Shown here: piece after piece, positions 33,992 through 46,914 of the stretch
Position numbering within the stretch: the first letter of the stretch is position 1
Layout: each line of letters opens with the position of its first letter
Origin: Magnolia sinica
Taxonomy: Eukaryota; Streptophyta; Magnoliopsida; Magnoliales; Magnoliaceae
Direction: 5' to 3'
Length of the DNA: 64,000 bases
NCBI RefSeq assembly: GCF_029962835.1
Contig: NC_080578.1
Location: 28,785,001-28,849,000 of the forward strand
Translations under genes and position numbers: made by a program
The notes under the pieces: model-generated
Seen by the model: only the letters and a program-made list of their open reading frames with translations
What the model was told of the DNA's origin: nothing
The model's database searches: none

Positions 33992-35552
33992 GGAAATGGA
34001 TTGGCTACTCCCCCTGCCACCAGCCCTGTGGATGGTGGTCGGTTCTCTGTGGGCCCTATACCATATCATGATGTATGTGTTTCATCCGTTCCATTCATCC
34101 ATGTTCAAAGATCATTTTAGGGCTTTATCCCCAAAATTAGAAGCTATATAAATTCATTTGGTCCACACCACATGAAAACAATAGTGATTGGATATCCACC
34201 ATTAAAATCTTCCTAAGGTCCACTGTACTGTTTATTTGACATCCAATCTATTGATTTGGTCACACAGGCCCAGATGAAGGGAAGAAACAAAAATCAGCTT
34301 GATCCAAAACTTTTATGGCCACCAAAATTTTTTAATAGTCGACGCTCATTCAACACTGTTTCGTGTAATGTGGTACACTTGAGATTGGGATATATCTCAA
34401 TTTTGGTCTCATAACGTAAAATATTCTGTAAAAATAAAAGGACGGCATGGATGAAACACATACATCATGGTGGGGCCCACAGAGCACCGACCATCAGCCA
34501 TTGGCCGGTGTCGGGGGAGTTGCCGATCCTTTCCCGCCAATGGTGGATGGTGGTCGGTGCTCTGTGGGCCCTACCATGATGTATGTGTTTCATCCGTTTC
34601 ATTCATCCATGTTTAAAGATCATTTTAGGGCTTTATTCCAAAAATTAGAAGCTATATAAATGTCATTTGGTCCACACCACATGAAAACAATAGTGATTGG
34701 ATATCCACCATTAAAATCTTCCTAAGGTCCACTGTACTGTTTATTTGACATCCAATTTGTTGTTTGGTCACACAGGCCCAGATGAAGGGAAAAAACAAAA
34801 ATCAGCTTGATCCAAAACTTTTATGGCCACCAAAATTTTTTAATGGTCGACACTCATTCAATACTGTTTCCTGTAATGTGGTACACTTGAGATTGGGATA
34901 TATATCATTTTTGGTCTCATACCGTAAAATATTCTGTAAAAATAGAAGGACGGCATGGATGAAACACATGCATCATGGTGGGGCCCACAGAGCACCGACC
35001 ACCAGCCATTGGCTGGTGTCGGGGGAGTAGCCAATCCTTTTCCGCCAATGGTGGATGGTGGTCGGTGCTATGTGGGCCCTACCATGATGTATGTGTTTCA
35101 TCCGTTCCATTCACCCATGTTTAAAGATCATTTTAGGGCTTTATTTCAAAAATTAGAAGCTATATAAATCTCATTTGGTCCACACCACATGAAAACAATA
35201 GTGATTGGATATCCACCATTAAAATCTTCCTAAGGTCCACTGTACTGTTTATTTGACATCTAATCTGTTGATTTGGTCACATAGGCCCAGATGAAGGGAA
35301 AAAACAAAAATCAGCTTGATCCAAAACTTTTATGGCCACCAAAATTTTTTACTGGTCGACACTCATTCAACACTGTTTCCTGTAATGTGGTACACTTGAG
35401 ATTGGGATATATATCATTTTTGGTCTCATACCCAAAAATATTCTGTAAAATAGAGGGACGGCATGGATGAAACACATACATCATGGTGGGGCCCACAGAG
35501 CACCAACCACCAGCCATTGGCTGGCGTCGGGGGGAGTAGCCAATCCTTTCCC
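33992..35552. mobile_element. Mutator-like MITE as a three-copy tandem array in one 9-bp target duplication
   Basis: Outer ends: GGAAATGGATTGGCTACTCC on the left; on the right the inverted counterpart ...GGAGTAGCCAATCCTTTCCC. The flanks are GCCAATGAG at 33983-33991 and again at 35553-35561, a perfect 9-bp duplication as made by Mutator transposases. Inside are three copies with a period of about 500 bp (starting about 33992, 34545 and 35045). Each runs from ggtggtcggt...ctctgtgggccc to gggcccacagagcaccgacc, so each is itself an inverted-terminal-repeat unit. The middle boundaries share gtcgggggagt(a/t)gcc(a/g)atcctt. No transposase. It lies about 0.8 kb upstream of the BAHD gene. Confidence 0.8.
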
Positions 35553-35600
35553 GCCAATGAGGTGCAGGAAAGTAGGATTATACTGATTGTGGCAAGCATA

Positions 35601-36175
35601 GGATCCGGATTCCGAGGCAGATGTTATTTCCCAGGTCCACATCCATGGATAAAGTAAGATGTTACACTTGTCTGATTCAAGGTTATATTCTCACGAGCCG
35701 GACATTACATTTCCCACGTCTCCTCGGCGTGTATCACCTGTTTCACAGAATGATTCCCTCTAGATTCAACTTCTAGGTGTGAAAAGCGGAGGGTCCGGAT
35801 TCTTGAGGCTGATGTTATTTTCCAGGTCGGCATTCATGGACAAAGCAAGATGGTACACTAGTTTGATTTAAGATTATATCATCACGGGCCAGACATTGCA
35901 TTTCCCAGCGTCTCCTCGGCGTGTATCACATGTTTCACAAAATGATTCCCTTTAGATTCAACTTTTAGGTGTGAAAAGCAGAGGATCTGGATTCCTGAGG
36001 CTGATGTTATTTCCCAGGTCTGCATTCATAGATAAAGCAAGATGGTACACTAATCTGATTCAAGATTATATCCTCACGAGCCAGACATTGCATTTCCCAG
36101 CAGCATCTCCTCGGCATGTATCACATGTTTCACAAAATGATTCCCTTTAGATTCAACTTCTAGACGTGAAAACTG
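35601..36175. repeat. Threefold tandem repeat, period about 191 bp, upstream of the BAHD gene
   Basis: Units start at about 35601, 35791 and 35983 with gg(a/g)tc(c/t)ggattc. Each contains gatgttatttcccagg, gattatatcctcacg, acattgcatttccca, and tgattcccttagattcaact-type text. The third unit ends about 165 bp before the BAHD start codon, so the array forms the proximal upstream region. Copies 2 and 3 are the most alike. Confidence 0.85.
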
Positions 36176-36261
36176 CAATACCTCACAATGTAATGCACAA
36201 ACTGCAAGTGTAAAGTTCCATATTAATTTGTAAATATAATCAGCTACCCACAGTATACATT

Positions 36262-36268
36262 TATATAA
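36262..36268 (+). promoter_or_regulatory. Candidate TATA box of the BAHD gene
   Basis: tatataa, 72 bp before the ATG at 36340, in an otherwise mixed sequence. The spacing fits a short 5' UTR (about 40 nt). No transcription evidence. Confidence 0.45.
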
Positions 36269-36339
36269 CTCAATCTCAACATCCAACCTTCACACAAGTC
36301 CTAGTCACACAAGTCCTAGATTTTCCTTCTTCGACCCAA

Positions 36340-38718
36340 ATGGCATCTTCTATGCCCGTATGGTCAATCACAAGGTGCAAATCTGTAGCAGTCCCACCTG
36401 CTAAGCCAACACCTCACGAATTCAAGAACCTTTCAGATCATGATTCCTCGGAGTTCCTTCAGATGCAGGTTCCTTTCATACATCTGTACCACTGCAATCC
36501 TTTCATGGGAGGGCAGAACCCGGCCCAGGTCATTAGAGATGCGGTTGCAAAGGCGCTCGTCTTCTACTACCCGTTTGCGGGCAGACTTAGGAAGCTGCCG
36601 GACGAGAAGCTGATGGTAGAGTGTACTGGTGAGGGCGTGCTGTTCATAGAGGCGGATGCTGAGTTTAGAATCGAGCAGTTGGGAGGTGCACCGAAGCCGC
36701 CGTTCCCATGCATGAAGGAGCTTCTCTACGACATCCCGGGCTCAACAGGCATATTTGATTGCCCTTTGGTGTTAATTCAGGTGATTGACAGAAAACGACA
36801 GGGATTATTACGAGTGTTTACGTACAACCTATTGCATAGTAATCTCCCATGCGTACTGGCCACATAAAGAGTGGGTAAGATTGTTTGGTGGAATCTTTGA
36901 AATCTAGTCTTTGGCTGGTATGCAGTCCAGGCTACCATACAGTGGGTCGTTTGTGAACATTTCTCGATGTACATCAGGCCATCTACCCCGCCCATCCATT
37001 TTTCCTGCTCATTTTAGGGCATGAACCCAAAAATTAAGGAGATCCAAAGCTGAATTGGACCACACGGGAAACAGTGGGGATAATGACACCCACCATTGAA
37101 ACCTTCCTAGGCCCACTGCGATATTTATTTTCCATCCAACCTGTTCATAAGGTCACACAAACCTGAAGGAAGGGAAAACACAAACATCAGCTTGATCCAA
37201 AACTTTTGTAGCTCCTGAAAAGTTTTTAATGATCCCTCAATCATCACTATTTCCTGTGGTGTCTTGAGCTTCGGGTTCCTTCATTTTTGGGCTCATGCCC
37301 TGAAATAGTTGGAGAAATGAATGGATGGCGTAGATAAAACACATCATGGTGGGCCCTACAACGCCTGCCACTAACTGTGCAAGATGGTAGCGGATCAGAT
37401 GATACCCGGGGGTTACCTTGATGATGTGGTGTATACCCACGCTGTTCAACTGTTTCTCTCGCCCATTTTAGGACATGGTTCCAAAAATTAAGAAGATCTG
37501 TGGGGGTTAAAAAGCACAGTCTAGAGGTCCATCGTGATGCTCCCTTAACCTAATAGGAAATTCTCAAAATATGATAAGCAACCTGGCCCAATAAAGATAT
37601 CCTGTCCAAAAAATATACATGTGTGGGTCCAGAGGCCATGAGACTGCACATGAATATTGGGTTGCAGGCTAAAGCATTCGGAAGCGGATTGGGTTGCAAA
37701 TATTCACACTTAAGTAGGTTCTAAATAGGCTTTCTCATCTCATATATTGGATTGGAATGTATTACTTCTCTGTCATTAATGCACCATCATTTGTGCCACT
37801 TTCTTTATAAATATTGTGCAGGTGACCCGTTTGGCGTGCGGGGGTTTCATTTTGGCCACCAGAGTAAACCACATGATATGCGACTTGACTGGGTACATGC
37901 AGTTCATGACGGCAATGGCTGAGATTGCACGAGGAGCACTGGCCCCATCTATTCGGCCCATATGGCAAAGAGATCAGCTATTCAATTCTAGTGACCCATC
38001 TTGCAGTTCTCACCAGTTTGACAATGAGGCTGACCTACCCATCCAACTCGGCCATATGGAAGAACAGATTTTCTTCTTTGGCCCAAGTGAGATTTCCGCC
38101 TTGAGGAAGCACGTGCCACCCTGCTTCCACCCGTGCTCTAGATTCGATCTATTGACATCATGCCTCTGGCGATGCCGCACGGTAGCCCTTGGTGTTGAAC
38201 CTGATAAGGAAGTTAGGCTGATATGCATGGTCAATGCACGTGCCAAATGCAACCCACCACTGCCTGCTGGCTACTACGGCAATGTGTTGGCATTTTCGAT
38301 GGTAGGGACGACGGCAGGGAAGCTATGTGAGAATCCATTGGAATACACAGTGGAGTTGGTCAAGAAAGCAAAAGCGCAAGTGACAGCCGAGTACATGCAG
38401 TCAGCTGCAGTCGTACGCATGGGCAAACCTGGCCTTCCGTCGGCAAGCGTATATTGTGTTTCGGATTTTACACGTGCTGAGTTAAGAGATTTTGATTTTG
38501 GGTGGGGTAAGGCAGTTTTTGGTGGGCCAGCTTTCGGGATCATGGACCACATTATGAGGCTGGGAAGCATTTATACTCGGTTTCGGAGCAGCCAAGGAGA
38601 GGATGGTGTTGTTGTGCCCGTTCGATTGCCAGTTCGAGCCATGAAACGGTTCTCAGCTGAGCTCAAGAGCATGACAACGGATCCCATGCACCGGAGCTAC
38701 ATTAAGTCTGCTATATAA
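36340..38718 (+). CDS. BAHD acyltransferase, benzyl alcohol O-benzoyltransferase-like, two exons
   Basis: Exons 36340-36780 and 37822-38718 give 445 residues, near the usual 430-460 for the family. The 1041-bp intron (GT at 36781, AG at 37821) joins CPLVLIQ to VTRLACGGF, an intron position I recall for this clade. BAHD enzymes move an acyl group from acyl-CoA to an alcohol or amine in the cytosol. Visible hallmarks: PFAGRL (residue ~80), CTGEGVLFIEADA, catalytic HXXXD as HMICD (His164-Asp168) and structural DFGWG (372-376), followed by GKAVFGGPA. The wording is closest to benzyl-alcohol/alcohol acyltransferases that make volatile esters. The true acyl donor and acceptor cannot be read from sequence. 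No stops or frameshifts, so probably functional. It is the only intact gene here, and its upstream region is all repeats. Confidence 0.88.
36966..37362. mobile_element. MITE in the BAHD intron
   Basis: Runs from catcaggccatctaccccgc...cattttagggcatgaaccc to cctgaaatagttgg...aacacatcatggtgggccc. It shares text with the other GTGGGCCC MITEs (ggaccacacgggaaacagtg, accattgaaaccttcctagg, cagcttgatccaaaactttt). Ends diverged; no clean target duplication identified. Confidence 0.6.
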
Positions 38719-41700
38719 ATACTATTAAAATGCACGTGCATGGAATCACTTGAATTATAATAATACAAGGTTGAAATATTTCTTGTGTAAATTAATTCAG
38801 AAAAGTAGTTTTAATGGTTTTATGAATTGAGATACTTTTAAGTGTTGCATAAAAACACTCACATACATCCACACGTGATTGATGGAGGTGAGACCAAAAT
38901 CATAAAAGAAAAGAGCAAATAAAGAGCCAAAAGTAAACCAAAAGCAAGAATTAAGAGGCAAAAAAATTTTATGTGGTTCAACAATATACTTATCTAATGA
39001 GAGAATAACAAAGATATTTATTCTTCACTAAAACAGAAAAAATAATAATACAAGGCTAAAAGAAATCTATAAAATGATTCAATGGAATACCTCTCTACCT
39101 GTGGTCATACCACAATAGAGAGCACGTGGAAAATCCTAGAAAGACTAAGCTAGCTTCGCATTGCAGTTGCATACGGACTTATGTATGCATGAGAGAAGAA
39201 GAAGAGACAGAGAGATCTCCCAAGTCACCTATAACACTAAGCTTCCACTTATCTCCAGGGCTTCAACCTTTATTACAAAAAGTGTAGATGCGTATTAAAA
39301 CTAAAATGCTCATCGAAGACCAATATTGACACGTAGCACACTAAATGAAAAAGGCCTTCCGACATTTTATTGAATTAGGCAAAAATTCAATGCTCAACAT
39401 AGCTAACTAGTGAATCTAAGTTCATTGTGTGCACATCGTCTGTGTTTGCCCAAAGGATCACATGTATTCAATATATGAATTATGTGCAAACATGCGTCAC
39501 ATGCGATCATCACGGGCAGCGTGGTGGGTCCCCACACGCTTCCTCATGGGCAACCCCTTTTAAGGCTATTGCCATTTCAGCAGTAGGCCCAACTTGGAAC
39601 CTGTCTATTTGATTAAAAAATGAAATTTTCCCTTGTGATGTTTGGTGGACCCCGTTCCTTGCTTGATCTTGATTTTGTTGATGTATCTTGTGTAGACAAT
39701 GTAATCTATGCTAATTGTGTGTTAGATCTGTGTTTTCCAAGCTCGATTTTTTAATAATCATATCATGAATATTAGAATTTAAAGACGATGGATCCGGAAC
39801 TAATCTGGGCCGTGGGATCATATGTATAAGCATTTAATTTGATATAGTGGGACCCATTTGGGTATGATCTAGTAAATGGGCCCCGCCACACAATCTTGAC
39901 ATGAAGATATGAAGACGATTCTTATATATATGCTGATTTGTATAATGTTAAAGTATTTTGTACATATGTACATGAACTTGTGATCTAGGGTAGATCTGGT
40001 TAGCTGAGATGTTGATCATTGATCAATGGTATGGATCAACACCGATTTAATGTAATGGGTCTCATATGGCCAAAGTAGAGAAATCCAATTCATTTTATGG
40101 ATTTGGATTCCCCAATGTTAACGTTAACTAATCAGCATGTGGATGTAGTGGATGGCCCATCATAAGATCTAATGTTAGATAGCGTGAAACATGATTATGC
40201 AAAGTATAGTTTTTCACTATTCTAGATTTTGAGACATGATGATTGTGTGGGCCCCACCTTGTGTGATTACTACCATCTTAGTGGGTCCCACCGTGAGTGA
40301 TGCTTTGGATTTGATAGTTATCTTGTTAAGATTAAGATAATATAGGATATGATGATTTGCATGATAACCAATTTTGTGTCCTGGAATAAGATCTCATTGA
40401 TATTGGAAATCTTGATTTAAGTGGACCCCACCTTTGGAATTGGATTTAAGGATTAAAATAAGATTTGAAATCTAGACTTAATTTAGTCACCTGGATACTA
40501 GACCTACTAATGATCAAGTGATAGACCAGTGGATCCCACCACTCTAAATTGTACATTAAAAGTGGGCTCCCTTGCCTACAATAAGTTTCAATATCTAAAG
40601 TTATCTAGTGATTTAAAGCATATATGAACCTTGATCTGGCCATGATCACCAAGACCATTGGGCCGATCTTAGATCCGAGCTATGGAAGTTAAAGAAAGAG
40701 AAACATAAACAACTTGAACCGTTAATATTTCAATTGGGCCCATTCAAATTGTTCATTCTAAGTGTAAACAACTATTTTGAAGGTTAACGTAAGGAAAGTA
40801 AGATCACCATACTTAACCTATAAATTCCAATCTAATAAATGTAAATTGAGTGAATTATGAAATTCAATGGTCGGATCGGATGGGTTTTAGCATCCATCAA
40901 ACCTTAAATAAAGATCTTGACTTAGTTGTGAGTTTTAAACTTGATGAATGGTTCAGATTGTAATAAAGAAAGTATATTGTTAGAAGAATGGACCATCTAT
41001 GGCATGGATTTAATGATCAGGGGCCAACTTCACCAATCAACTATTAGATTGTTGATAATTTTATATCTTGTTTGTTTTATTTATTTATTTATTTATTTTT
41101 AATTTATAATGTTTGTGTACAAGTCCTTAAATAGAGTAGTGCATTGACTAGTTGATTTAATTTTAGTCATGACTTAAAAGAGAAAACTGTAAAAAAGAAA
41201 AAAGAAAATCAGAATTTAGCCCACAGATTATCAAGTAGATGATATAGGAGCCTAAGTGGTAAAAGAAGAGTGAATATATTGGATAAGTAGTGACTTACAT
41301 GGGTGAATTTTCCCGCATGCATCTTATGGCATATTATGTTGATATGCTTATTTACCTTTGATTATTATTGATATATGCTAATTATGCGACTATCTTATAT
41401 GATGATTGATTCTCTAGAACACCAGACCACTCGGGGAATGAGTATCCCTTAAATTCTTGAGCGAGCATCCCAATGGACCCAAGTTGGTAGCAATAGAGCC
41501 TCCTCCTTCAACTGATGTCAAGGTCGAGGAAGAAGATTGACCATCTTTATAGTAGGCCACTCATCGCCAGATTATATGATCACACTTTATCTGTAACAAA
41601 CCATGAGATAACCTTGTGAATACGCTCCTACATGTGATGGATTTGTGTAGGTGTTAGTTGAATGAGTATGGTAGGCCAGACAGTGTGCGCAATCATGACC

Positions 41701-41996
41701 CTAGTTGTTCAATTTACAATTGTACCTTATTAGTTGGCATACAGATCTATATATTGATGCTTTTGTATCTTGATCTTGTTATAAATCATGTGTATAACTA
41801 CTTGTTGGGTTGTTCGCTTATGTTGTTGATCGGACAACCATGCAGGTTCTGAAAAGGAATTAGAATCTCTGTGAGTAGACTGTTGCTTTTGAGAAGCATG
41901 CTCCTGCTGATTAGATGATTGAATAAAAAGTATTGTTTCTATTTTGAATAATATTTATGGTTATGTTCGGTCAAGTTTGGCCATATGAATAACTAT
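38719..41996. other. Non-coding stretch after the BAHD gene
   Basis: No credible gene on either strand. 38860-39450 is A-rich sequence with no repeat signature recognised. 39630-40980 is AT-rich with scattered gtgggccccacc words. 41330-41990 (reading to gaccctagttgttcaattta, caaccatgcaggttctg) has the texture of a decayed long-LTR 3' part. CACTA-1 appears to have inserted into this debris at 41996. Confidence 0.4.
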
Positions 41997-42600
41997 CACT
42001 ATAGGAAATTCCACTTTTACTAATGAAAAAATTCGTCGGTACATGATATGATTTCGTAAGCAAAATCTATTGCCAACGAAAAATTCGTTGGTAAAAGACC
42101 GTGGGTAAAGGCTTTTACCAATGAAAAATGTCATCGTTGGCAATGGTAAGACTTTTACTAACGATTTTTTTAGTAGGTAAAAAATGTTGATAAAAGTTTT
42201 ACCGCTGAATTTTTTCGTAGGTAAAATCTGTGTTAAGACTTTTACCTACGAAATTGTTCATCGGTAAAACTTTTATCAACATTTTTTACCTATGAAATAT
42301 TTTGTTAAGACTTTTACCTACGAAATATTTCGTAGCTAATAATCTGTTAATACTATTACCTAAACGGTGGACTTTTACCTACGAAATTGGTCGTAGGTAC
42401 AAATGTTGACGAAAATTTTCCCTATGAAATCTTTTGTAGGTAAAAACTTGTGACATGTTGACGAAACTTTTACTGACGAAATGATTTGTAGGTAAAAAAA
42501 TGTGAATGAACCTTTTACCTACGAAAAATTTCGTAGGTAAAAATGTCAATGAAACTTTCACCTACAAAAATTTTTGTAGGTAAAAGTCTCTTTTCTTTTT
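41997..42600. repeat. CACTA-1 subterminal repeats
   Basis: Many copies of a short palindrome family, tttacc(t/g)acgaaa and tttcgtaggtaaa, in both orientations (for example 42255, 42313, 42375, 42520 and 42560). In CACTA elements such arrays bind the element's own DNA-binding protein next to each end. 42600-42830 after it is non-coding, with two tandem cataaactacatccat repeats. Confidence 0.75.
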
Positions 42601-43099
42601 TCTTCAAAAACAGGGAAAAATTCCTATTATACACCTGTTACAATATATTTCATTATATTCACATTCCCAATTTTCCAAACAAACATAAACTACATCCATC
42701 GAAACATAAACTACATCCATACATACACAAATAATCTTATCCACATTACATTCATTCACGCACAAATACATATAAGTTTAACATTGTATATAAAATAAAT
42801 CATAAATAAAATACAAAATATCACAAAAATGAAGGCGGAGGTGGTGGGGCATCAGATGAAGGCGGAAGTGGTGGGGCATTGATGGGTAAGCGTGCAGCGA
42901 GAACCTATAATATCTCCTGCATCCGTCGCTGATGCTCCACCCGCTTCTCCTTGATCCTCATCTCCTACTCCTGCCTCTGCCTCTCCTGCTCCTCCCTCTG
43001 CCTCTCATGCTCCTCCCTTTGTCTCTCATACTCCTCCTTCTGCCTCTCCTACTCCTCCATTTGCCTCGGCAGCTGGTCTTTGATCTCGTCAATGGAGCC

Positions 43100-43950
43100 C
43101 CTTAGCTGCTGAACCTCTTTCTCTATGATATTAGCTCGGTGTAGGGCACTTTCACCAGTGATGGATTGGTTGAAGGTAGCTCTAGCGGGTGCCATGGCTT
43201 GACACCATGGCCAAGCCCACGCACATATCCAGAATGGGTGCCAAGCACCTCGCTCAGGATCTCTGGCTCACTCCGCTGAGTACCATTGGGAGTGGGTTGA
43301 CTATGTATGGCGTCCATCACCGCCTGTAATGAAAATCTATGAATTTTCATAACGAATAACATTATTATAATTTAATGCAATTAAATTTTACAATGTAAGG
43401 ATTTTTACCCAATTCTCACTGGCTATAGGATGTACTCAAGATCCCGTCGCTTGCCGACAGTGAGTCCCTCTGTAGAGGTCTACTGGTCCAGGCTCCTGAC
43501 CAGTGACGGAATCTCGCTGCGCAATCGAAATGACAATAGAGCTAATATAAATGCATGAAAAATATATATCAACTTAATAATCACCAATAACTTCTTACCA
43601 TATCGCGACAAAGGTGTACGAATGACTTTGAACCAGCTATGTGGTTCACTTCCAACTTTCCCCTGTTCGTAAAATTTATTCTACTCCTCTTCTAAACACA
43701 TTATTCATAATACATTATTATTAATTACGAATTTAATTGTTACCTTAAGATATCATAAATATGTAAATATTACCTGAAAAGACTCAGACGAAAATCTCTC
43801 GTAGAGTATCCACCAGTCGTTAATGGTCACGTGCGGCGGCGTGGTCAGTACGGCCTCATCGTGGCTCCTGCACCACTTGTACCGCTGGTATAAATCACCG
43901 CAGTACTCCTTGAACCGCTCCTTGATTAGGTCGTCGACGGCATGAGAAAT
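43100..43950 (-). pseudogene. CACTA-1 Transposase_24-like gene (ORF2), exonic remnants
   Basis: Pieces in order on the - strand. 43950-43780 reads DDLIKERFKEYCGDLYQRYK, then INDWWILYERFSSESFQ and a GT donor. About 43700-43610 reads RGKLEVNHIAGSKSF. About 43540-43430 reads EPGPVDLYRGTH. 43362-43123 reads QPTPNGTQRSEPEILSEVLG, then SGYVRGLGHG. This succession (…W..L…F.S..F / H.AGSKSF / ELFR.TH / SEVLG…GYV.GLG) is the plant Ptta/En/Spm transposase_24 pattern. Between 42840 and 43110 there is a CTCCTxx-rich low-complexity stretch, whose - strand reading is Gln/Glu/Arg-rich and coiled. Stops present. Confidence 0.7.
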
Positions 43951-44005
43951 TTATGAAACACTCAAATCCAAGACAAATTTATCCTACAATTTTGTAAATA
44001 ATGGA

Positions 44006-44237
44006 TTAAGGCAATAAACTTAATCTAGCCTTTGCTAGATCTCCAAGGTCCATATCCTGAAACGTCGGGGATCCTAAAGGATGGACGTTATGTATGAATA
44101 TAGATATGAGTCCTTGTTCATGCTCCTGCCTTTCATCAACATTCCGATCTTCTCGGTTGAATCTAGTTTCTATGCCACGAAGATACATGGAGTAAAATGT
44201 TAGTCACTCATTATCAATGTATGTCTCAACAATGGAT
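44006..44237 (-). pseudogene. CACTA-1 TNP2 transposase, C-terminal part after the insertion
   Basis: On the - strand the reading resumes right at the solo-LTR edge with IVETYIDNE, a stop, LTFYSMYLRGIETRFNREDR and NVHPLGSP. This continues the DUF4218-type region whose preceding residues (LKRFVRNKPRPEGS) stop at 49622. A single broken gene, split by 5.4 kb. Confidence 0.8.
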
Positions 44238-44323
44238 TGTAACGCCCCGACTTTTTAGGACTCGAGTATATGACTCGTTTCTCAAAAAATTGAGTGTTAA
44301 CCTTAAAGGATGGTCAAATTCAA

Positions 44324-44324
<1 letters not shown>

Positions 44325-44385
<61 letters not shown>
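44325..44385. repeat. (TA)n microsatellite
   Basis: About 30 TA units near the start of solo LTR S2; absent from S1 at the matching site. Confidence 0.95.
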
Positions 44386-44387
<2 letters not shown>

Positions 44388-46869
44388 CATCAGAGTATGC
44401 AGATGAGCGTAAAACAGACAAGTAAGCATAAAGGAAAATTTCAAGTTTCATTTAAAATATACAAGAGCTTGCCTATAACGACTTATACAAACCAATGCCC
44501 CCATTCTTACAATTACAAAATGAAATAATATTATATGTGAAATAAAGTAAATTACAACAATCTTGGGATGTGAAATCCTTTAGCAACCCTTAGTAATTAC
44601 AATCATGCATCCTTGTCAATTATAACCTGCTCCTTATCAATATAAATATGAATGTCAATTAGGCCACCTGTGTTACCTGTACGGTTATATATTTGATATA
44701 TGAGTAGTCAACTCAGTGTGAATTTCCCTCAAGATTACACACTGCTATATTAGGTAAGAAATAGTAAAAAAACATCAAGACAACAAAAACAGAGTAAATG
44801 TAGTCTTATTATATGCATGGATACGTGAATGCAATCATTGTCCTGGGTAAAATGTCCAGACAGACAGTGGACTTGTTACCCTAGAAATCATTGTCCCAGG
44901 TAAAACATCCAGACAGACATTGGGCTCGTCACCCATGAATATTACTGGTCATCAGCGTAACACTCAGCGTAATCGCATGGGCATGATGATACAAGTCATC
45001 ATCATAAATCGAATGACTGGTCATTAGCGCAACGTTCAGCATAATCGCATGGGTATAATGATCCAAGCCATCATGAATATGTCATGTATGCATGGTTAGT
45101 CAAGTCATTATTAGTTCATTTACAACTAGCCAATTTAAATAATCTCAAAGGTCACTACGGGGGCTTGTCACCAGCGTAGGCCGACAGCATGGGCATAGGT
45201 CTCATACCACCATCCCTAGCTCATGAGACTACCATCTTAGGATGTTTAATGGAACCCCGTCAACTAGTGGCCAATCATATTATAATATATGGGGCTTACC
45301 ATCGCATGGTTGCATAGTATAAAACATCAAACCCATATAGGGAAAATACTAAAACAAAGCCATGTATGGCTAATATAAAAAAAACCACATAGGGCAGATA
45401 TCAAAATAAGCCACATAAGGCGAGTATCAAAACCATTCGATAAAAGACCATCCTTGAAAACCACTTAGACACAACAACCCAGGATGGTAGGCCTACATCA
45501 ATGATCCATCTAGACCACCACTTAATAACTGTTAGATCGAAGGTCCATTACAATCACCATCAATCGAGTTACATCCCAAGTATGGGTGTACATTTATAAG
45601 TAGAGGGTTTCTCACTAATGTACCAGTTTAAATCCCAGAAGTAATCCACAAGTAATCCAATAGCATGAATTAAATATACAGGATAAACAATACGCATGTG
45701 ATGTAGCAACTCAATTCCAACAATTAACACATGTGGTTATAAAATAGAGATATCATTTATAAATTAAAATAAAACTATAACTTAAGCTAATAGGAAAATG
45801 GAAAGCTCAAGAGGGAGAAATCATCACCTTTTACTTTGAACTGCCTACCAGTGTTGCTAGAGAATACGTGTTTCCTTAGAATCAATCCCTATCATAAATC
45901 AGGAACTTGTACCATTAGATCCAAGTTCTACACACTACCTAGGGTTTAAGATCATAGCCTATGATTTTGATGTAGGGTTAGGGTTTTATCTTTTAGTTTG
46001 GTGCTTAGATTCTAAGATTTGAATCCCAAGTTATTATTAATATTATTATCATGCAATGGACCAAACAATACTCATAATAGGAGTATTAATCCATCAAATG
46101 ATAATTCACAAGTTTATATTCAAGTATATATGTAATATCTAATGTTCTTACATTGACTAATAATCTATTAAATAATAGAGGTAATAGAAATGGAATATTT
46201 ACTAACATTAAAATGATAATAACCATATTACAAGAATTTTACTAATCCCTAAGGAAGTTGATAGTGTTTCTTAATGATACTAATCCTAATTATCAATAAT
46301 GAATCTAGTCATGATAATAGATACTATGACCTATCATAAGTTATGAAATTCTACAATTAGCTCAAAACTAATACACTATTTAGGATTAAGGTCTTAACCT
46401 AGGATTTGGATTACCTAGGTTTTAGGGTTTCATTCTTAAGTTTAGGTCTAGGACAAATTTTAAGGTTTGAATTTTAGTTCGTGTACAAATAATCACATCA
46501 ACATAATCATTATTATTAATGATATAATTAGCATTAGTTAACATGGTTATAATAATCATTATGATGGTACTAATTAGTGAAACCCATTGCCAATGATGAT
46601 ATTTAAAAACGGTAAATAAATTATTATGTCTAATAGTCGTGGTTTTGCTTATGATAACTAATACTAACGTGCACAATCTACAAATGGCTAATCATATTCA
46701 ATAATTACAATTATCATGATAACACCAATCATAATACTAATCAAATAATTTGTTCTAGGAGAGAGCTTACCCACATTAATCGACCCCATAGCGTGTCAGC
46801 TTCCAAACCCGACTCGTTTCCAACAACCCCTAATCGCAACTCAGGTGAGTTAACTCGGCAACTCATGCT

Positions 46870-46872
<3 letters not shown>

Positions 46873-46912
<40 letters not shown>
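46873..46912. repeat. (TC)n microsatellite
   Basis: About 20 TC units in solo LTR S2. Confidence 0.95.

Positions 46913-46914
<2 letters not shown>

Noticed and set aside
34447..35657. Repeated ORFs beginning MDETH(T/A)SWWGPQSTDHQP
   Set aside because: Same MITE unit translated three times; inverted terminal repeat sequence, not genes.
36777..36995. ORF antisense to the end of BAHD exon 1
   Set aside because: Shadow of the real gene and its intron.
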